Positions 25,925 through 34,037 of a stretch of DNA of 64,000 nucleotides are shown piece after piece. This stretch comes from Oceanobacillus jordanicus (GTDB lineage Bacteria; Bacillota; Bacilli; Bacillales; Amphibacillaceae). The first letter of the stretch is position 1. Each line of letters opens with the position of its first letter. The notes below the pieces were generated by a model. The model did not search any database, was not told the DNA's origin, and saw only the letters and a list, made by a program, of their open reading frames with translations. The DNA is taken from NCBI RefSeq assembly GCF_022095695.1, contig NZ_JAIFZM010000002.1, positions 124,001 to 188,000 on the forward strand. Reading direction: 5' to 3'. Position numbers and translations under genes: made by a program.

Positions 25925-26671
25925 ATGAAAAAAGGAACGGCATTGGTAACAGGGGTTAGCCATGAAAACGGAATCGGGGCAGCAGCATGCAAACGATTGG
26001 CTGCAGCTGGGCATGATATATTTTTTACGCATTGGCAAGCCTCTGAAAAATGGGAGGCACAGTTTAAAGCAGAGATCACGCAATATGGCGTAAGGTGTGA
26101 AGGAGCATCGATTGATTTGGCAAATTCTGATGCCGCAATAAAAGTTCTAAACGCAACAGAGGAGGCGCTCGATTTTCCATGTATTTTAGTAAATAATGCA
26201 GCATATTCCACACGAGATGGCTACCAGCAGCTGGATGCCCAAACATTGGATGCTCACTATGCGGTAAATATTCGTTCAGTATCTTTGTTATGTGTCGAAT
26301 TTGCTCGCAGATTTGAAAAAAGGCAAATGCAAGCTGGAAGAATTATTAATATGACCTCAGGCCAGGCGCAGGGTCCCATGCTGGAAGAGTTGGCATATGT
26401 AGCAACAAAAGGAGCCATCTCTGCGTTTACCCTTTCTTTGTCAGCAGAGATCGGAAATCTTGGCATTACAGTGAATGCCGTTAATCCTGGTCCGACAGAT
26501 ACTGGCTGGATGTCAGAGGAACTAAAAGAGGAGTTGGCACCAAAATTTGCGACAAAGCGAATTGGCCTACCGGATGATGCTGCAAGGTTAATTTCCTTTC
26601 TTGCGAGCGAAGAAGCAGCATGGATTACAGGCCAGGTGATCAATTCAGAAGGAGGCTTCTTCCGTAACTAA
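25925..26671 (+). CDS. Short-chain dehydrogenase/reductase
   Basis: A 248-residue classical SDR. The cofactor motif reads TGVSHENGIG, an extended glycine motif; NNAA follows at 90-93, and the catalytic residues are Ser145, Tyr158 and Lys162 (YVATK). The C-terminus ITGQVINSEGGFFRN is the usual substrate/cofactor lid end. Annotation tools would call it 3-oxoacyl-ACP reductase-like, but cotranscription with a LacI regulator next to a sugar ABC transporter suggests a sugar or sugar-derived ketone as substrate. GGGAGAGAG precedes the start. Confidence 0.83.
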   Translation: MKKGTALVTGVSHENGIGAAACKRLAAAGHDIFFTHWQASEKWEAQFKAEITQYGVRCEGASIDLANSDAAIKVLNATEEALDFPCILVNNAAYSTRDGYQQLDAQTLDAHYAVNIRSVSLLCVEFARRFEKRQMQAGRIINMTSGQAQGPMLEELAYVATKGAISAFTLSLSAEIGNLGITVNAVNPGPTDTGWMSEELKEELAPKFATKRIGLPDDAARLISFLASEEAAWITGQVINSEGGFFRN

Positions 26672-26731
26672 ATCTTCCTTTAGTTAAGATGGTAAATGGC
26701 AAAATAATTCACTAAAAATTCGAAAAACAGG

Positions 26732-26783
26732 TTGACAGATTGGGTTGCAGTGTATATTATAAAGTCAAATGTAAACGTTTTCA
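26732..26783 (+). promoter_or_regulatory. Promoter and LacI/cre operator of the second ABC operon
   Basis: TTGACA (26732-26737), exactly 17 bases, TATTAT (26755-26760). TGTAAACGTTTTCA (26770-26783) lies about ten bases downstream of the -10 and is the reverse complement of the operator before the LacI gene at 24928. It also matches cre, so CcpA may act here. Confidence 0.85.
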
Positions 26784-26822
26784 CACGTAGGAAAAGTTTA
26801 CTATACCAAGGGGGTTAAAAGC

Positions 26823-28151
26823 ATGAAGTTCAAACGTTATGTTATTTGGTCATTATTGGTTATCTCGTTGGCAGTATTTTTAGCAGCATGTAATAGCGAA
26901 GGGGAAGAAACATCAAGCACGGATGGAGAGGAAAACACAGATTCTGGTGAAAACGCTGAGGAAGCAACAGAAGATGAGCAAGTTACAATCGTGTATGCAC
27001 GTGGGGTGGATACGACACCAGCTACAGATGCGGTAATTAAAGCATTTGAAGAGGCACATCCTAATATTAAAGTGGAACAACGGGAGATGCCAGCAGACAC
27101 GGGTCAGTCTCATGACCAATATGTAACTACGTTCAGTTCACAAAGTACGGAAATTGATGTTTTCAATGCGGATGTAATCTGGCCAGCAGAATTTGCTCAA
27201 GCGAATTATGCACTAGAGCTAGATCGTTTCATTGAAAAAGATGGCATAGATATGGATTCTTATTTCCCCGGCACCGTTGCCGCAGGGAAATTTAATGGAA
27301 GACAATGGGCGATGCCGCAATTTACAGATGCGGGAGTATTCTACTATCGTACTGATATTGTAGAAGAACCACCTAAAACATGGGATGAACTGATAAGCCA
27401 AGCGCAAGAGCTTCAGGGGCAAGAAGGAACTGAGTTTGGTTACCTTATGCAAGCAGCACAATATGAAGGATTAATTACAAATGCGATTGAATATATTGCT
27501 TCCTATGGTGGGCAGGTCGTGGATGAAAGCAATAACGTTGTAGTGGATAGTCCAGAGACAGTCAAAGCAATTGAAAAAATGCAGGAAGTTGTAGGATCAG
27601 ATTTTGTTCCTGATAACATTCTTAATTTCATGGAAACGGAAACAGAAAACGCTTGGATCGAAGGAAAAGCGGTATTTGCCAGAAACTGGCCATATCTAAT
27701 GTCTTCTTCTAATGATGAGGAACGTTCCTCCATCGTAGACAATGTGGAAATGGCAATGCTCCCAGCTGGTGATGAAGGAAGTGCTTCAGCTCTTGGTGGA
27801 TGGATGACGATGATTAACCGTTACTCCGAACATCCTGAAGAAGCGTGGGAGTTTGTGAAATTCATTTCTGGTCCAGAAGGTCAAAAAATCTCCGCTGTTG
27901 AAGGCGCACGCGCTCCTACTATAGCAGAATTGTACGAAGATCCAGAAGTTCAGGATGTTAGTTCTTTATTTGCTAACCCGGAATTTAGAGAAGTATTGCA
28001 GTCAGCAGTACCGCGTCCTGTAACACCAATCTATCCGGAAATTTCTGACATTATGCAAATTGAATTATCAAAAGCTTTAACAGGTGAACAGTCTGCAGCA
28101 GATGCAGCTGCAAACATGCAGGAGAAAATGGAAGCCGCCATGGCGGAATAA
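26823..28151 (+). CDS. Sugar ABC transporter substrate-binding lipoprotein (trehalose/maltose-type)
   Basis: A 442-residue lipoprotein with signal peptide and lipobox FLAAC (Cys23), followed by a very acidic Ser/Glu/Asp tether (about 24-55) that would suit a saline exterior. The mature domain (VTIVYARGVDTTPATDAVI onward as signature) belongs to the SBP_bac_1 group containing trehalose/maltose-binding proteins such as ThuE and LpqY. The LacI-controlled promoter lies just upstream. A terminator-like hairpin separates it from the permease genes, consistent with surplus binding protein. The nearby ThuA and Gfo/Idh genes make an alpha- or beta-linked disaccharide a reasonable ligand. Confidence 0.86.
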   Translation: MKFKRYVIWSLLVISLAVFLAACNSEGEETSSTDGEENTDSGENAEEATEDEQVTIVYARGVDTTPATDAVIKAFEEAHPNIKVEQREMPADTGQSHDQYVTTFSSQSTEIDVFNADVIWPAEFAQANYALELDRFIEKDGIDMDSYFPGTVAAGKFNGRQWAMPQFTDAGVFYYRTDIVEEPPKTWDELISQAQELQGQEGTEFGYLMQAAQYEGLITNAIEYIASYGGQVVDESNNVVVDSPETVKAIEKMQEVVGSDFVPDNILNFMETETENAWIEGKAVFARNWPYLMSSSNDEERSSIVDNVEMAMLPAGDEGSASALGGWMTMINRYSEHPEEAWEFVKFISGPEGQKISAVEGARAPTIAELYEDPEVQDVSSLFANPEFREVLQSAVPRPVTPIYPEISDIMQIELSKALTGEQSAADAAANMQEKMEAAMAE

Positions 28152-28159
28152 CTTGAATA

Positions 28160-28196
28160 AAGCAAGATGAGGAGCAAGTTGCTCATCTTGCTTTTC
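28160..28196 (+). terminator. Intra-operon terminator after the binding-protein gene
   Basis: AAGCAAGATGAG pairs with CTCATCTTGCTT, 12 base pairs, followed by TTTTCTATT. Partial readthrough must feed the permease genes, as no other promoter is evident. Confidence 0.75.
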
Positions 28197-28227
28197 TATT
28201 AAGCAAACATGAGCAAGGAGGATCAGG

Positions 28228-29553
28228 ATGAAAAAAAACAATCGGCGTGGCTTTCAACTAAATGAGAAACAGCTCGGTTATGCCATGGTGCTTCCATCAC
28301 TTCTATTAGTTATTGCAGTCGTACTGTGGCCGGTTGCACAATCCTTTTATAATAGCTTGTTTGATTACAGGCTAAACGACCCGACAAGATCACAACTGAT
28401 GTTAGGATCCACAATTGATTTAGAACGCTATGTCGATAATCATTTTTATATTGAAGGCCAGCTGGAAACGTTGGGCAGTGAGAATGAAGAATTATCCGCC
28501 ACAGCGACAGCTATCCAAGAAGATATTGAAGGGTTTCATGCGGAATTGATTCAGGATGAAGAAATGAAGCAAAAGGTCGAAAAAATTGATGAAATGCTGG
28601 CAAGCTATACCCCTGTCAGAGACAATGAGCTCAAATATGCAGATTTGGATAATGATTTTGCATCGGAATACAGGGATACTTTAACCAATGCACAGAATGA
28701 GTTAATGTCGGCCGCAGAGCAGGCGCCGAATGAAGAAGTAGCGTCAACGATCACCCAGACTGCTGATTTACTAGGTGCTACATCCGAAAATATTTTAGAA
28801 TCAAACTTTATTGGTTTAGCAAATTACGCTAAATACTTGAAAGACTCGAGAATGTGGGGAGCTTTAGGTAATACGGCATTTTTTACCGTCGTAACCGTAG
28901 CGCTTGAGCTTGTAATCGGACTTGCAGTAGCGCTGTTAATCAACCGGGCCTTTAAAGGGAGAGGACTTGTCCGAGCATCTGTGTTAATACCTTGGGCAAT
29001 ACCGACAGCAGTAGCTGCGATGATGTGGGGCTTTTTATATGATGGCCAATCCGGGATTGTGTCCCACTACATGGAGGTATTTAACCTTATCCCAGGTGCT
29101 TCGTGGTTATTATCCACTGCAGATGGAGGAATGTTTTCTATCATCCTAGCAGATGTGTGGAAAACAACACCGTATATGGCTTTGCTGCTTCTAGCAGGTC
29201 TGCAAACTATACCAGCACCGCTCTATGAAGCCTCAAACGTGGATGGAGCGAATAAATGGCAGCAATTTTGGAGCATCACCCTACCACTCTTGAAATCTTC
29301 TATTCTTGTAGCACTATTGTTCAGAAGTTTGGATGCCTTCCGGGTATTTGACTTAATTTATGTGCTAACAGGTGGTGGACCGGCGAATGCGACCGAGTCT
29401 ATCTCGGTTTATGCCTATAAAACACTTTTCGCGCAGCAAAATTTTGGAGAAGGTTCGGTTCTTTCCGTTATCGTTTTCCTATGTGTAGCGCTCATTAGTT
29501 TTCTGTTTGTTAAATTAATCGGATCCGATCTATTTGCAGGTCGTACAAAATGA
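28228..29553 (+). CDS. Sugar ABC permease, MalF type, with a large extracytoplasmic insertion
   Basis: At 441 residues it is about 140 longer than usual CUT1 permeases. The first helix (about 18-42) is followed by a hydrophilic, Glu/Gln/Ala-rich, probably coiled-coil segment at residues 56-191, after which the normal permease resumes at NFIGLANYAKYL. The EAA motif is LYEASNVDGANKWQQFWSITLP. By topology the insertion would face outside, between helices 1 and 2, where it could touch the binding protein or cell wall. GGAGG precedes the start; the next permease begins 13 bases after the stop. Confidence 0.88.
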   Translation: MKKNNRRGFQLNEKQLGYAMVLPSLLLVIAVVLWPVAQSFYNSLFDYRLNDPTRSQLMLGSTIDLERYVDNHFYIEGQLETLGSENEELSATATAIQEDIEGFHAELIQDEEMKQKVEKIDEMLASYTPVRDNELKYADLDNDFASEYRDTLTNAQNELMSAAEQAPNEEVASTITQTADLLGATSENILESNFIGLANYAKYLKDSRMWGALGNTAFFTVVTVALELVIGLAVALLINRAFKGRGLVRASVLIPWAIPTAVAAMMWGFLYDGQSGIVSHYMEVFNLIPGASWLLSTADGGMFSIILADVWKTTPYMALLLLAGLQTIPAPLYEASNVDGANKWQQFWSITLPLLKSSILVALLFRSLDAFRVFDLIYVLTGGGPANATESISVYAYKTLFAQQNFGEGSVLSVIVFLCVALISFLFVKLIGSDLFAGRTK

Positions 29554-29566
29554 GGAGGGGAAACAG

Positions 29567-30388
29567 ATGAATAAAAAAGCAGGAATCGGATTTTATATCT
29601 TTTTGACAGCCTTTGTCTTTCTCGTCATGTTTCCGTTTATCTGGGTCTTTTTAACCTCCATTAAACCTGTCGGAGAGATCTTTTCATCCTTCCGCTGGTT
29701 TACTACATCACCGACCTTGGATTCCTATGATGCAGCTTTGACAAATCGCCCATTACTACGGTATATGCTAAATAGCTTTGTCGTTTCTGGACTAACAACT
29801 ATTGTATCACTAGCTTTCGCAGCTTTTACAGCATACGCTGTAACAAGACTGCCGATTAAGGGGAAAGGTCTTATACTTGGAATAGTGCTCGCAGCATCCA
29901 TGTTTCCCCAAATCGCAATTATCTCCCCAATCTTTAATTTAGTAACAGATTTGGGTCTGCGAAACAGTTACCTAGGATTGGTAATTCCTTATATTACAAT
30001 CAGTCTTCCATTATCGATCTGGATTCTAGCAACCTTCTTTAAAAAGATTCCATTCGAGTTAGAGGAATCTGCCAAATTGGATGGGGCAAGTCCCTTCCAA
30101 ACATTCCGGAAAATTATCTTTCCTTTGGCAGCGCCAGGAGTCTTCACGACAGGAATCCTCGTGTTTATCGCAGCATGGAATGAGTATCTCTTCTCTCTGA
30201 CGATTAACAGTGATGATGCATGGCGCACCGTCCCAGTAGGGATTTCCATGTACCAGAGTCAATATTCTGTACCATGGGGCGATATTTCCGCAGCAACGGT
30301 AATTGTGACGATTCCAATTGTAATACTGGTGCTGTTCTTCCAAAGAAGGATTGTGTCAGGGTTAACTTCTGGGTCGATGAAGGAGTAG
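29567..30388 (+). CDS. Sugar ABC permease, MalG type
   Basis: A 273-residue membrane subunit with six helices, EAA loop PFELEESAKLDGASPFQTFRKIIFPLAAPG and the MalG-like tail QRRIVSGLTSGSMKE. ATG 29567 follows GAGGAGGGG; an in-frame TTG 11 codons upstream lies inside the preceding gene. Together with the upstream genes it forms a CUT1 importer without a local ATPase. The operon closes with a strong terminator. Confidence 0.9.
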   Translation: MNKKAGIGFYIFLTAFVFLVMFPFIWVFLTSIKPVGEIFSSFRWFTTSPTLDSYDAALTNRPLLRYMLNSFVVSGLTTIVSLAFAAFTAYAVTRLPIKGKGLILGIVLAASMFPQIAIISPIFNLVTDLGLRNSYLGLVIPYITISLPLSIWILATFFKKIPFELEESAKLDGASPFQTFRKIIFPLAAPGVFTTGILVFIAAWNEYLFSLTINSDDAWRTVPVGISMYQSQYSVPWGDISAATVIVTIPIVILVLFFQRRIVSGLTSGSMKE

Positions 30389-30400
30389 GTATTTTTAAAG

Positions 30401-30438
30401 AAGGGTAGCTCACTGGTTATGGCGGGCTACCCTTTTTT
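30401..30438 (+). terminator. Terminator of the second ABC operon
   Basis: AAGGGTAGC pairs with GCTACCCTT, followed by six T. Confidence 0.85.
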
Positions 30439-30575
30439 ATGTAAATCGAATAAAAAGTATATATTGGAAGTTAAGCATGAGCAGCTAAAGACAACTTTAA
30501 AGTAATCTATACAGATAGGAGGAAGGCGGGCTAAAGAAGTAATATTGAAATTAGCATAAGGAGGGGGATTATATA

Positions 30576-30845
30576 GTGAGAAAATTAACCTTTATGGTCA
30601 TGCTTGTACTCATCCTTTTAATATCTACTAGTTGTGAAAGCCCTAAGATATCAGAGGATGAGGCTGTATCTATCGTTTTAGAAAGTCATTCACGAAGCAG
30701 TGAAGAAGCTGAAATAAAAGCTGTGAGTCATCGTTTTGGGGAGTATAAAGTGGAGTGGGAAATTGATGCAGCTTGTGAGTTTGGCACGGATTATATTGAT
30801 GATCAAAGCGGTAAGATGGTAAAGGGCGAAGAGACAAATTGTTAA
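30576..30845 (+). CDS. Small predicted lipoprotein, unknown function
   Basis: An 89-residue protein starting at GTG 30576 behind AGGAGGGGG. The N-terminus is a signal peptide with lipobox LISTSC (Cys20). The mature part is about 69 residues and shows the rhythm of a single PepSY-like module: SEDEAVSIVLESH, then the strands KAVSHRFGEYKVEWEIDA and DYIDDQSGKMVKG. Two further cysteines (CEFG and the C-terminal residue) could form a disulfide. No pathway link to neighbours is apparent. Confidence 0.7.
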   Translation: MRKLTFMVMLVLILLISTSCESPKISEDEAVSIVLESHSRSSEEAEIKAVSHRFGEYKVEWEIDAACEFGTDYIDDQSGKMVKGEETNC

Positions 30846-30928
30846 GGATGGAGTGTAATGAGACCATGTTGCCAAGGGATGTTCTAAATTGTGTACCTCG
30901 TTTAGTTTAGTTCTGTAGCAGAAGTTTA

Positions 30929-30963
30929 AAAGCCTAATCCCCCAAAATAAGGCACTAGGCTTT
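30929..30963. terminator. Possible bidirectional hairpin between convergent genes
   Basis: AAAGCCTA pairs with TAGGCTTT across 19 bases. T stretches on both sides are short, so it is at most a weak terminator for either strand. Confidence 0.45.
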
Positions 30964-31030
30964 CAACAAATTAACATTTCCTTGCTACTAACAGAACTTC
31001 GTTTTTATCCAGATTACACGCTCTTCGAAA

Positions 31031-31780
31031 CTATATTAACTTATGCTTGAATACTTTACCGGCGATAAAGTAAGCGATGGCCATAATCCCGACACACCAG
31101 GCAAGCGCAATCCAGATACCATTACTGATAGTGCCATCATACAAAAGAGTGCGGATCGCATTCACAAGTGAAGTCACTGGCTGGTTTTCAGCAAATATAC
31201 GAATGATTTTAGGCATGGATTCTGTGGGGACGAATGCTGAGCTGATAAACGGTAGAAAAATGAGTGGGTACGAAAATGCAGTTGCCCCTTCCATAGTATT
31301 TGCAGTTAATCCAGGAATGACTGCCAGCCATGTCAGCGCCAAAGTAAACAGTCCGAGTATCCCAACAACTATGAGCCATTCAATGATGGTAGCGTTAGAA
31401 CGGAAGCCCATTAAAAGTGCTACAAGAATAACCACCAATACAGTAAGTGCATTGGAAACAAGTGAAGTCAATACATGGGCCCACAGTATCGAAGAACGCT
31501 TTATTGGCATAGTAAAGAAACGTGCCATCAATCCACTCTGTACATCTGTGAATAAGCGCAAAGAAGTATAAGCGACACCTGATGCGATCGTGATCAGCAA
31601 GATTCCCGGCAACAGGTAATTAACATAATTTTCGGTTCCTGTCTCTATCGCTCCGCCAAACACGTAGACAAACAACAACATCATCATAATTGGTGTAATT
31701 GCCACTGTGATAATTGTATCTGGGCTACGCATGATGGTACGCATTAAACGCCCAAGTAACACCCCTGTTTTCCTGTTCAT
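31031..31780 (-). CDS. ABC-2 type exporter permease (DrrB-like)
   Basis: A 249-residue membrane protein with six predicted helices and the ABC-2 permease pattern (long first loop, NYLLPGILLITIASGVAYTSL, conserved LTWLAVIPGLTANTMEGA segment). Its ATG directly follows the stop of the ATPase gene with no gap, so the two subunits are translationally coupled. DrrAB-type pairs export drugs or lipophilic compounds, but no substrate can be given. The locus is probably controlled by the PadR regulator upstream. Confidence 0.9.
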   Translation of the reverse strand: MNRKTGVLLGRLMRTIMRSPDTIITVAITPIMMMLLFVYVFGGAIETGTENYVNYLLPGILLITIASGVAYTSLRLFTDVQSGLMARFFTMPIKRSSILWAHVLTSLVSNALTVLVVILVALLMGFRSNATIIEWLIVVGILGLFTLALTWLAVIPGLTANTMEGATAFSYPLIFLPFISSAFVPTESMPKIIRIFAENQPVTSLVNAIRTLLYDGTISNGIWIALAWCVGIMAIAYFIAGKVFKHKLI

Positions 31781-32542
31781 CTAAATCTCCTCCTTTTTGC
31801 CGATTATGGCAAGGAAGATTTCTTCCAATGTTGGTTGCTTCTCGATATATTCCACTTTCGCTGGCGGAAACATCTCCTTAAGTTCGGCAAGGGTTCCAGT
31901 CGTGATGATTTTGCCGCCATGCAGAATAGCGATACGATCCGCTAATTGTTCGGCTTCCTCAAGGTACTGAGTTGTCAATAAGATAGTCGTACCCCCGTTG
32001 GCAAGCTCCTTGACGGTATTCCATACCTCAATCCGTGCCTCGGGGTCAAGTCCTGTGGTTGGTTCATCGAGAAAAATCACTTCAGGCTTCCCAATTAGGC
32101 TCATAGCGATATCAAGCCTACGCTTCATTCCCCCTGAATACTTATCTGCACGCTGGTTGGCCGCATCAGTTAAGTTAAATCTTGCAAGTAGTTCGTTAGC
32201 GATTTGAGTTGGCTTGGAAACTCCCCGCAACTTGGCAATCATCACCAGATTTTCCCGCCCGGTTTGCATGCCATCTAATGCCGCAAACTGTCCTGTTAGG
32301 CTGATGCTTTGGCGAACATGATCGGCTTGTCTTTGAACGTCAAACCCGCTAATATTTACTTGACCGGCATCCGGATTTAGCAGTGTTGATAGGATGTTCA
32401 CGGCTGTTGTCTTACCCGCTCCATTTGATCCTAACAAAGCAAAAATTTCTCCTTTTTGTACTTCAAAATTTAATCCTTTTAACACTTCTTTGTCTTTAAA
32501 GGACTTTTTAAGGCCCTTTACTGAAATCGCAGTAGTGCTCAT
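31781..32542 (-). CDS. ABC exporter ATP-binding protein (DrrA-like)
   Basis: A 253-residue cytosolic ATPase: Walker A GSNGAGKTT (about 36-44), Q loop, signature YSGGMKRRLD, Walker B VIFLDEPTTGLDPE, and H-loop region LLTTQYLEEAEQ. The GMKRRLD signature and following motifs are typical of the daunorubicin-resistance group. The start is preceded by AGGAGG on the minus strand. About 100 bases upstream lies a dyad shared with the padR promoter region. Confidence 0.92.
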   Translation of the reverse strand: MSTTAISVKGLKKSFKDKEVLKGLNFEVQKGEIFALLGSNGAGKTTAVNILSTLLNPDAGQVNISGFDVQRQADHVRQSISLTGQFAALDGMQTGRENLVMIAKLRGVSKPTQIANELLARFNLTDAANQRADKYSGGMKRRLDIAMSLIGKPEVIFLDEPTTGLDPEARIEVWNTVKELANGGTTILLTTQYLEEAEQLADRIAILHGGKIITTGTLAELKEMFPPAKVEYIEKQPTLEEIFLAIIGKKEEI

Positions 32543-32647
32543 TTATCTTCCTCCTTATAAAATGGCTAGCAAACCAGTGATTCGGAACATTGCCTATAAC
32601 CTGTAGACATAGCTTATAGAGTTAGATTGCTACTATCTACTTAGTGT

Positions 32648-32666
32648 TACTGGTATGCAGTAATAC
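32648..32666. promoter_or_regulatory. Candidate PadR operator before the ABC exporter genes
   Basis: TACTGGTATGCAGTAATAC contains the dyad TTACTG-N5-CAGTAA (from 32647). Sixteen of 19 bases match the site at 33881-33899 before padR. Confidence 0.6.
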
Positions 32667-32789
32667 TGACTACTGGTCTAAAAATAAAACTGAATAATGA
32701 AGGTTAACAACTCGAATTTATAACCAACTACCCAGCCTTAATATCTATTGAATGTACACTTTTCCAACGGCTTATGAGACTCAATTTAA

Positions 32790-33116
32790 TTACTTCTTTT
32801 TATCAATTTTTTGCTTGACCGACTCTTGATAGAGATCCGCGTATGTTTTGGAGTCTTCAATTAGCGCATCACAAAATGCAGCAACATCTGTTCCTGTAAC
32901 TTCAAGCACACCCTTTCCTGCAGCTACCCCTTCTTCAAAGAAGGCGAGAATTTCAGATAGCAATCCAATACCTTCACCCAGCTCAACGGGACCGACTTTG
33001 AAAAGATATTTTTGGATCTCTTTATATACAATTTGGTAGTCTTGAGGAAGTGATTTAACACGTGAGACATGGGCTCTCCATTCTTTTTTACCTTCAATTA
33101 TTTTTTTAATACTCAT
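32790..33116 (-). CDS. DUF1048 family protein 1
   Basis: A 108-residue cytosolic, mostly helical protein (MSIKKIIEGKKEWRAHVSRVKSLP as signature start). It contains the DUF1048 pattern of a Lys/Glu-rich N-terminal helix, a central LSEILAFFEEG helix and VTGTDVAAFCDALI. Its ATG overlaps the stop of the upstream paralogue by four bases. Such proteins occur in operons with PadR regulators and ABC-2 exporters; their function is unknown. Confidence 0.82.
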   Translation of the reverse strand: MSIKKIIEGKKEWRAHVSRVKSLPQDYQIVYKEIQKYLFKVGPVELGEGIGLLSEILAFFEEGVAAGKGVLEVTGTDVAAFCDALIEDSKTYADLYQESVKQKIDKKK

Positions 33117-33466
33117 TTAAGCCCTCCTAATTTTCTTAATACGTTTTGGTTGAGTTGGTCACGCCACTTATCTCTGTATGTTTTTCCCCCGTCGTCTCCA
33201 ACAAGTGCTGCGCAGAAGCCTTTAATATCATTACCTAGTACTTCTTCGACGGTTTGGCCATCTGCTGCTGTCACTTCTAGTAGTTCAAGGGCACTGTCTA
33301 GAATCGGCATTAGGTTCCGTCCGGTAAAATCAGTGTAAACCCAGAGATTATTTTTGATCTCTTCCCAAGCAGTTTGATATTCAGTTGGTAGGAGTTTAGC
33401 TCGTGCTTCAAAATTTTTCATTTCTTTCGTCATATCACTACCGGTCACTTTTTCAAAGAAGTTCAT
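33113..33466 (-). CDS. DUF1048 family protein 2
   Basis: A 117-residue paralogue of its downstream neighbour, sharing the layout helix, PTEYQTAWEEIKNNLW, LLEVTAADG and VLGNDIKGFCAALVGD. An ATG at 33475 overlaps the padR stop, but AAAGGAG then has no spacing; ATG 33466 (MNFFEKVTG) is nine bases after it and is preferred. Adjacent tandem copies suggest duplication, perhaps forming a heteromer. Confidence 0.8.
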   Translation of the reverse strand: MNFFEKVTGSDMTKEMKNFEARAKLLPTEYQTAWEEIKNNLWVYTDFTGRNLMPILDSALELLEVTAADGQTVEEVLGNDIKGFCAALVGDDGGKTYRDKWRDQLNQNVLRKLGGLK

Positions 33467-33471
33467 TATCG

Positions 33472-33813
33472 TCATCTCCTTTTCATTTCTTTCGTTTTAA
33501 GTTCTTCAAGTTTGTTTGTGACAAAACCCCATTTTTCCCAAAAGAGATCAAGCTGCTCTCGGCCTGCTTCGGTAAGGGTGTAAAACTTTCTAGGCGGTCC
33601 AACAGTGGACTTTTTTTTCTCAATGTTAACTAGATTGTTTTTTTCGAGCCTTATCGTAATCGTATATACCGTGCCTTCCACAACATCGGTAAAGCCTAGA
33701 TCTCTTAGGTGTTGCGTGATTTCATAGCCGTACGTTTCCCCGCGACTTATAATCTCAAGCACACACCCCTCGAGTACTCCTTTAAGCATTTCTGTAATAT
33801 TTTCCAAATTCAT
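33472..33813 (-). CDS. PadR-family transcriptional regulator
   Basis: A 113-residue winged-helix repressor: CVLEIISRGETYGYEITQHLRDLGF, wing segment GTVYTITIRLEKNNLV and KSTVGPPRKFYTLTEAGREQL are the PadR signatures. A short C-terminal helix (EQLDLFWEKWGFVTNKLEEL) should dimerise. First gene of a PadR, DUF1048, DUF1048 transcript, with the ABC exporter genes downstream behind their own operator-like site. PadR proteins of this kind usually repress exporter genes and release on binding an antimicrobial or phenolic compound; the ligand is unknown here. Confidence 0.9.
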   Translation of the reverse strand: MNLENITEMLKGVLEGCVLEIISRGETYGYEITQHLRDLGFTDVVEGTVYTITIRLEKNNLVNIEKKKSTVGPPRKFYTLTEAGREQLDLFWEKWGFVTNKLEELKTKEMKRR

Positions 33814-33880
33814 CCCTCTTTTGTGTTTCGATACTTTTTTGTGCGTGACATCTTACGTGTTAGTAGTCTGTATTACTTAC

Positions 33881-33899
33881 TACTGGTATATAGTATTAC
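33881..33899. promoter_or_regulatory. Candidate PadR operator before padR
   Basis: TACTGGTATATAGTATTAC, with arms TACT-N7-AGTA, matches 16 of 19 bases of the site at 32648-32666. It stands about 70 bases upstream of the regulator start, in the likely promoter. Confidence 0.6.
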
Positions 33900-33961
33900 A
33901 GAGTAGATGCATTTGTCAACCCAATTTTTCGACCGACGTATTTTCAAAATAACGAAGTAAG

Positions 33962-33986
33962 GTTTTATTCACATGTGAAAGGGAAG
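33962..33986 (+). promoter_or_regulatory. Possible sigma-B promoter of ydaP
   Basis: GTTTTA, 13 bases, GGGAAG resembles the stress sigma factor pattern GTTTAA-N12-15-GGGTAT (5 of 6 and 4 of 6 matches), 52 bases before the start codon. In B. subtilis ydaP belongs to the general stress regulon, which makes this plausible. Confidence 0.4.
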
Positions 33987-34037
33987 TGATTATATAGCCA
34001 TGAACAACAATAAGCAGTAAAGAAGGAGAGTCTATCA

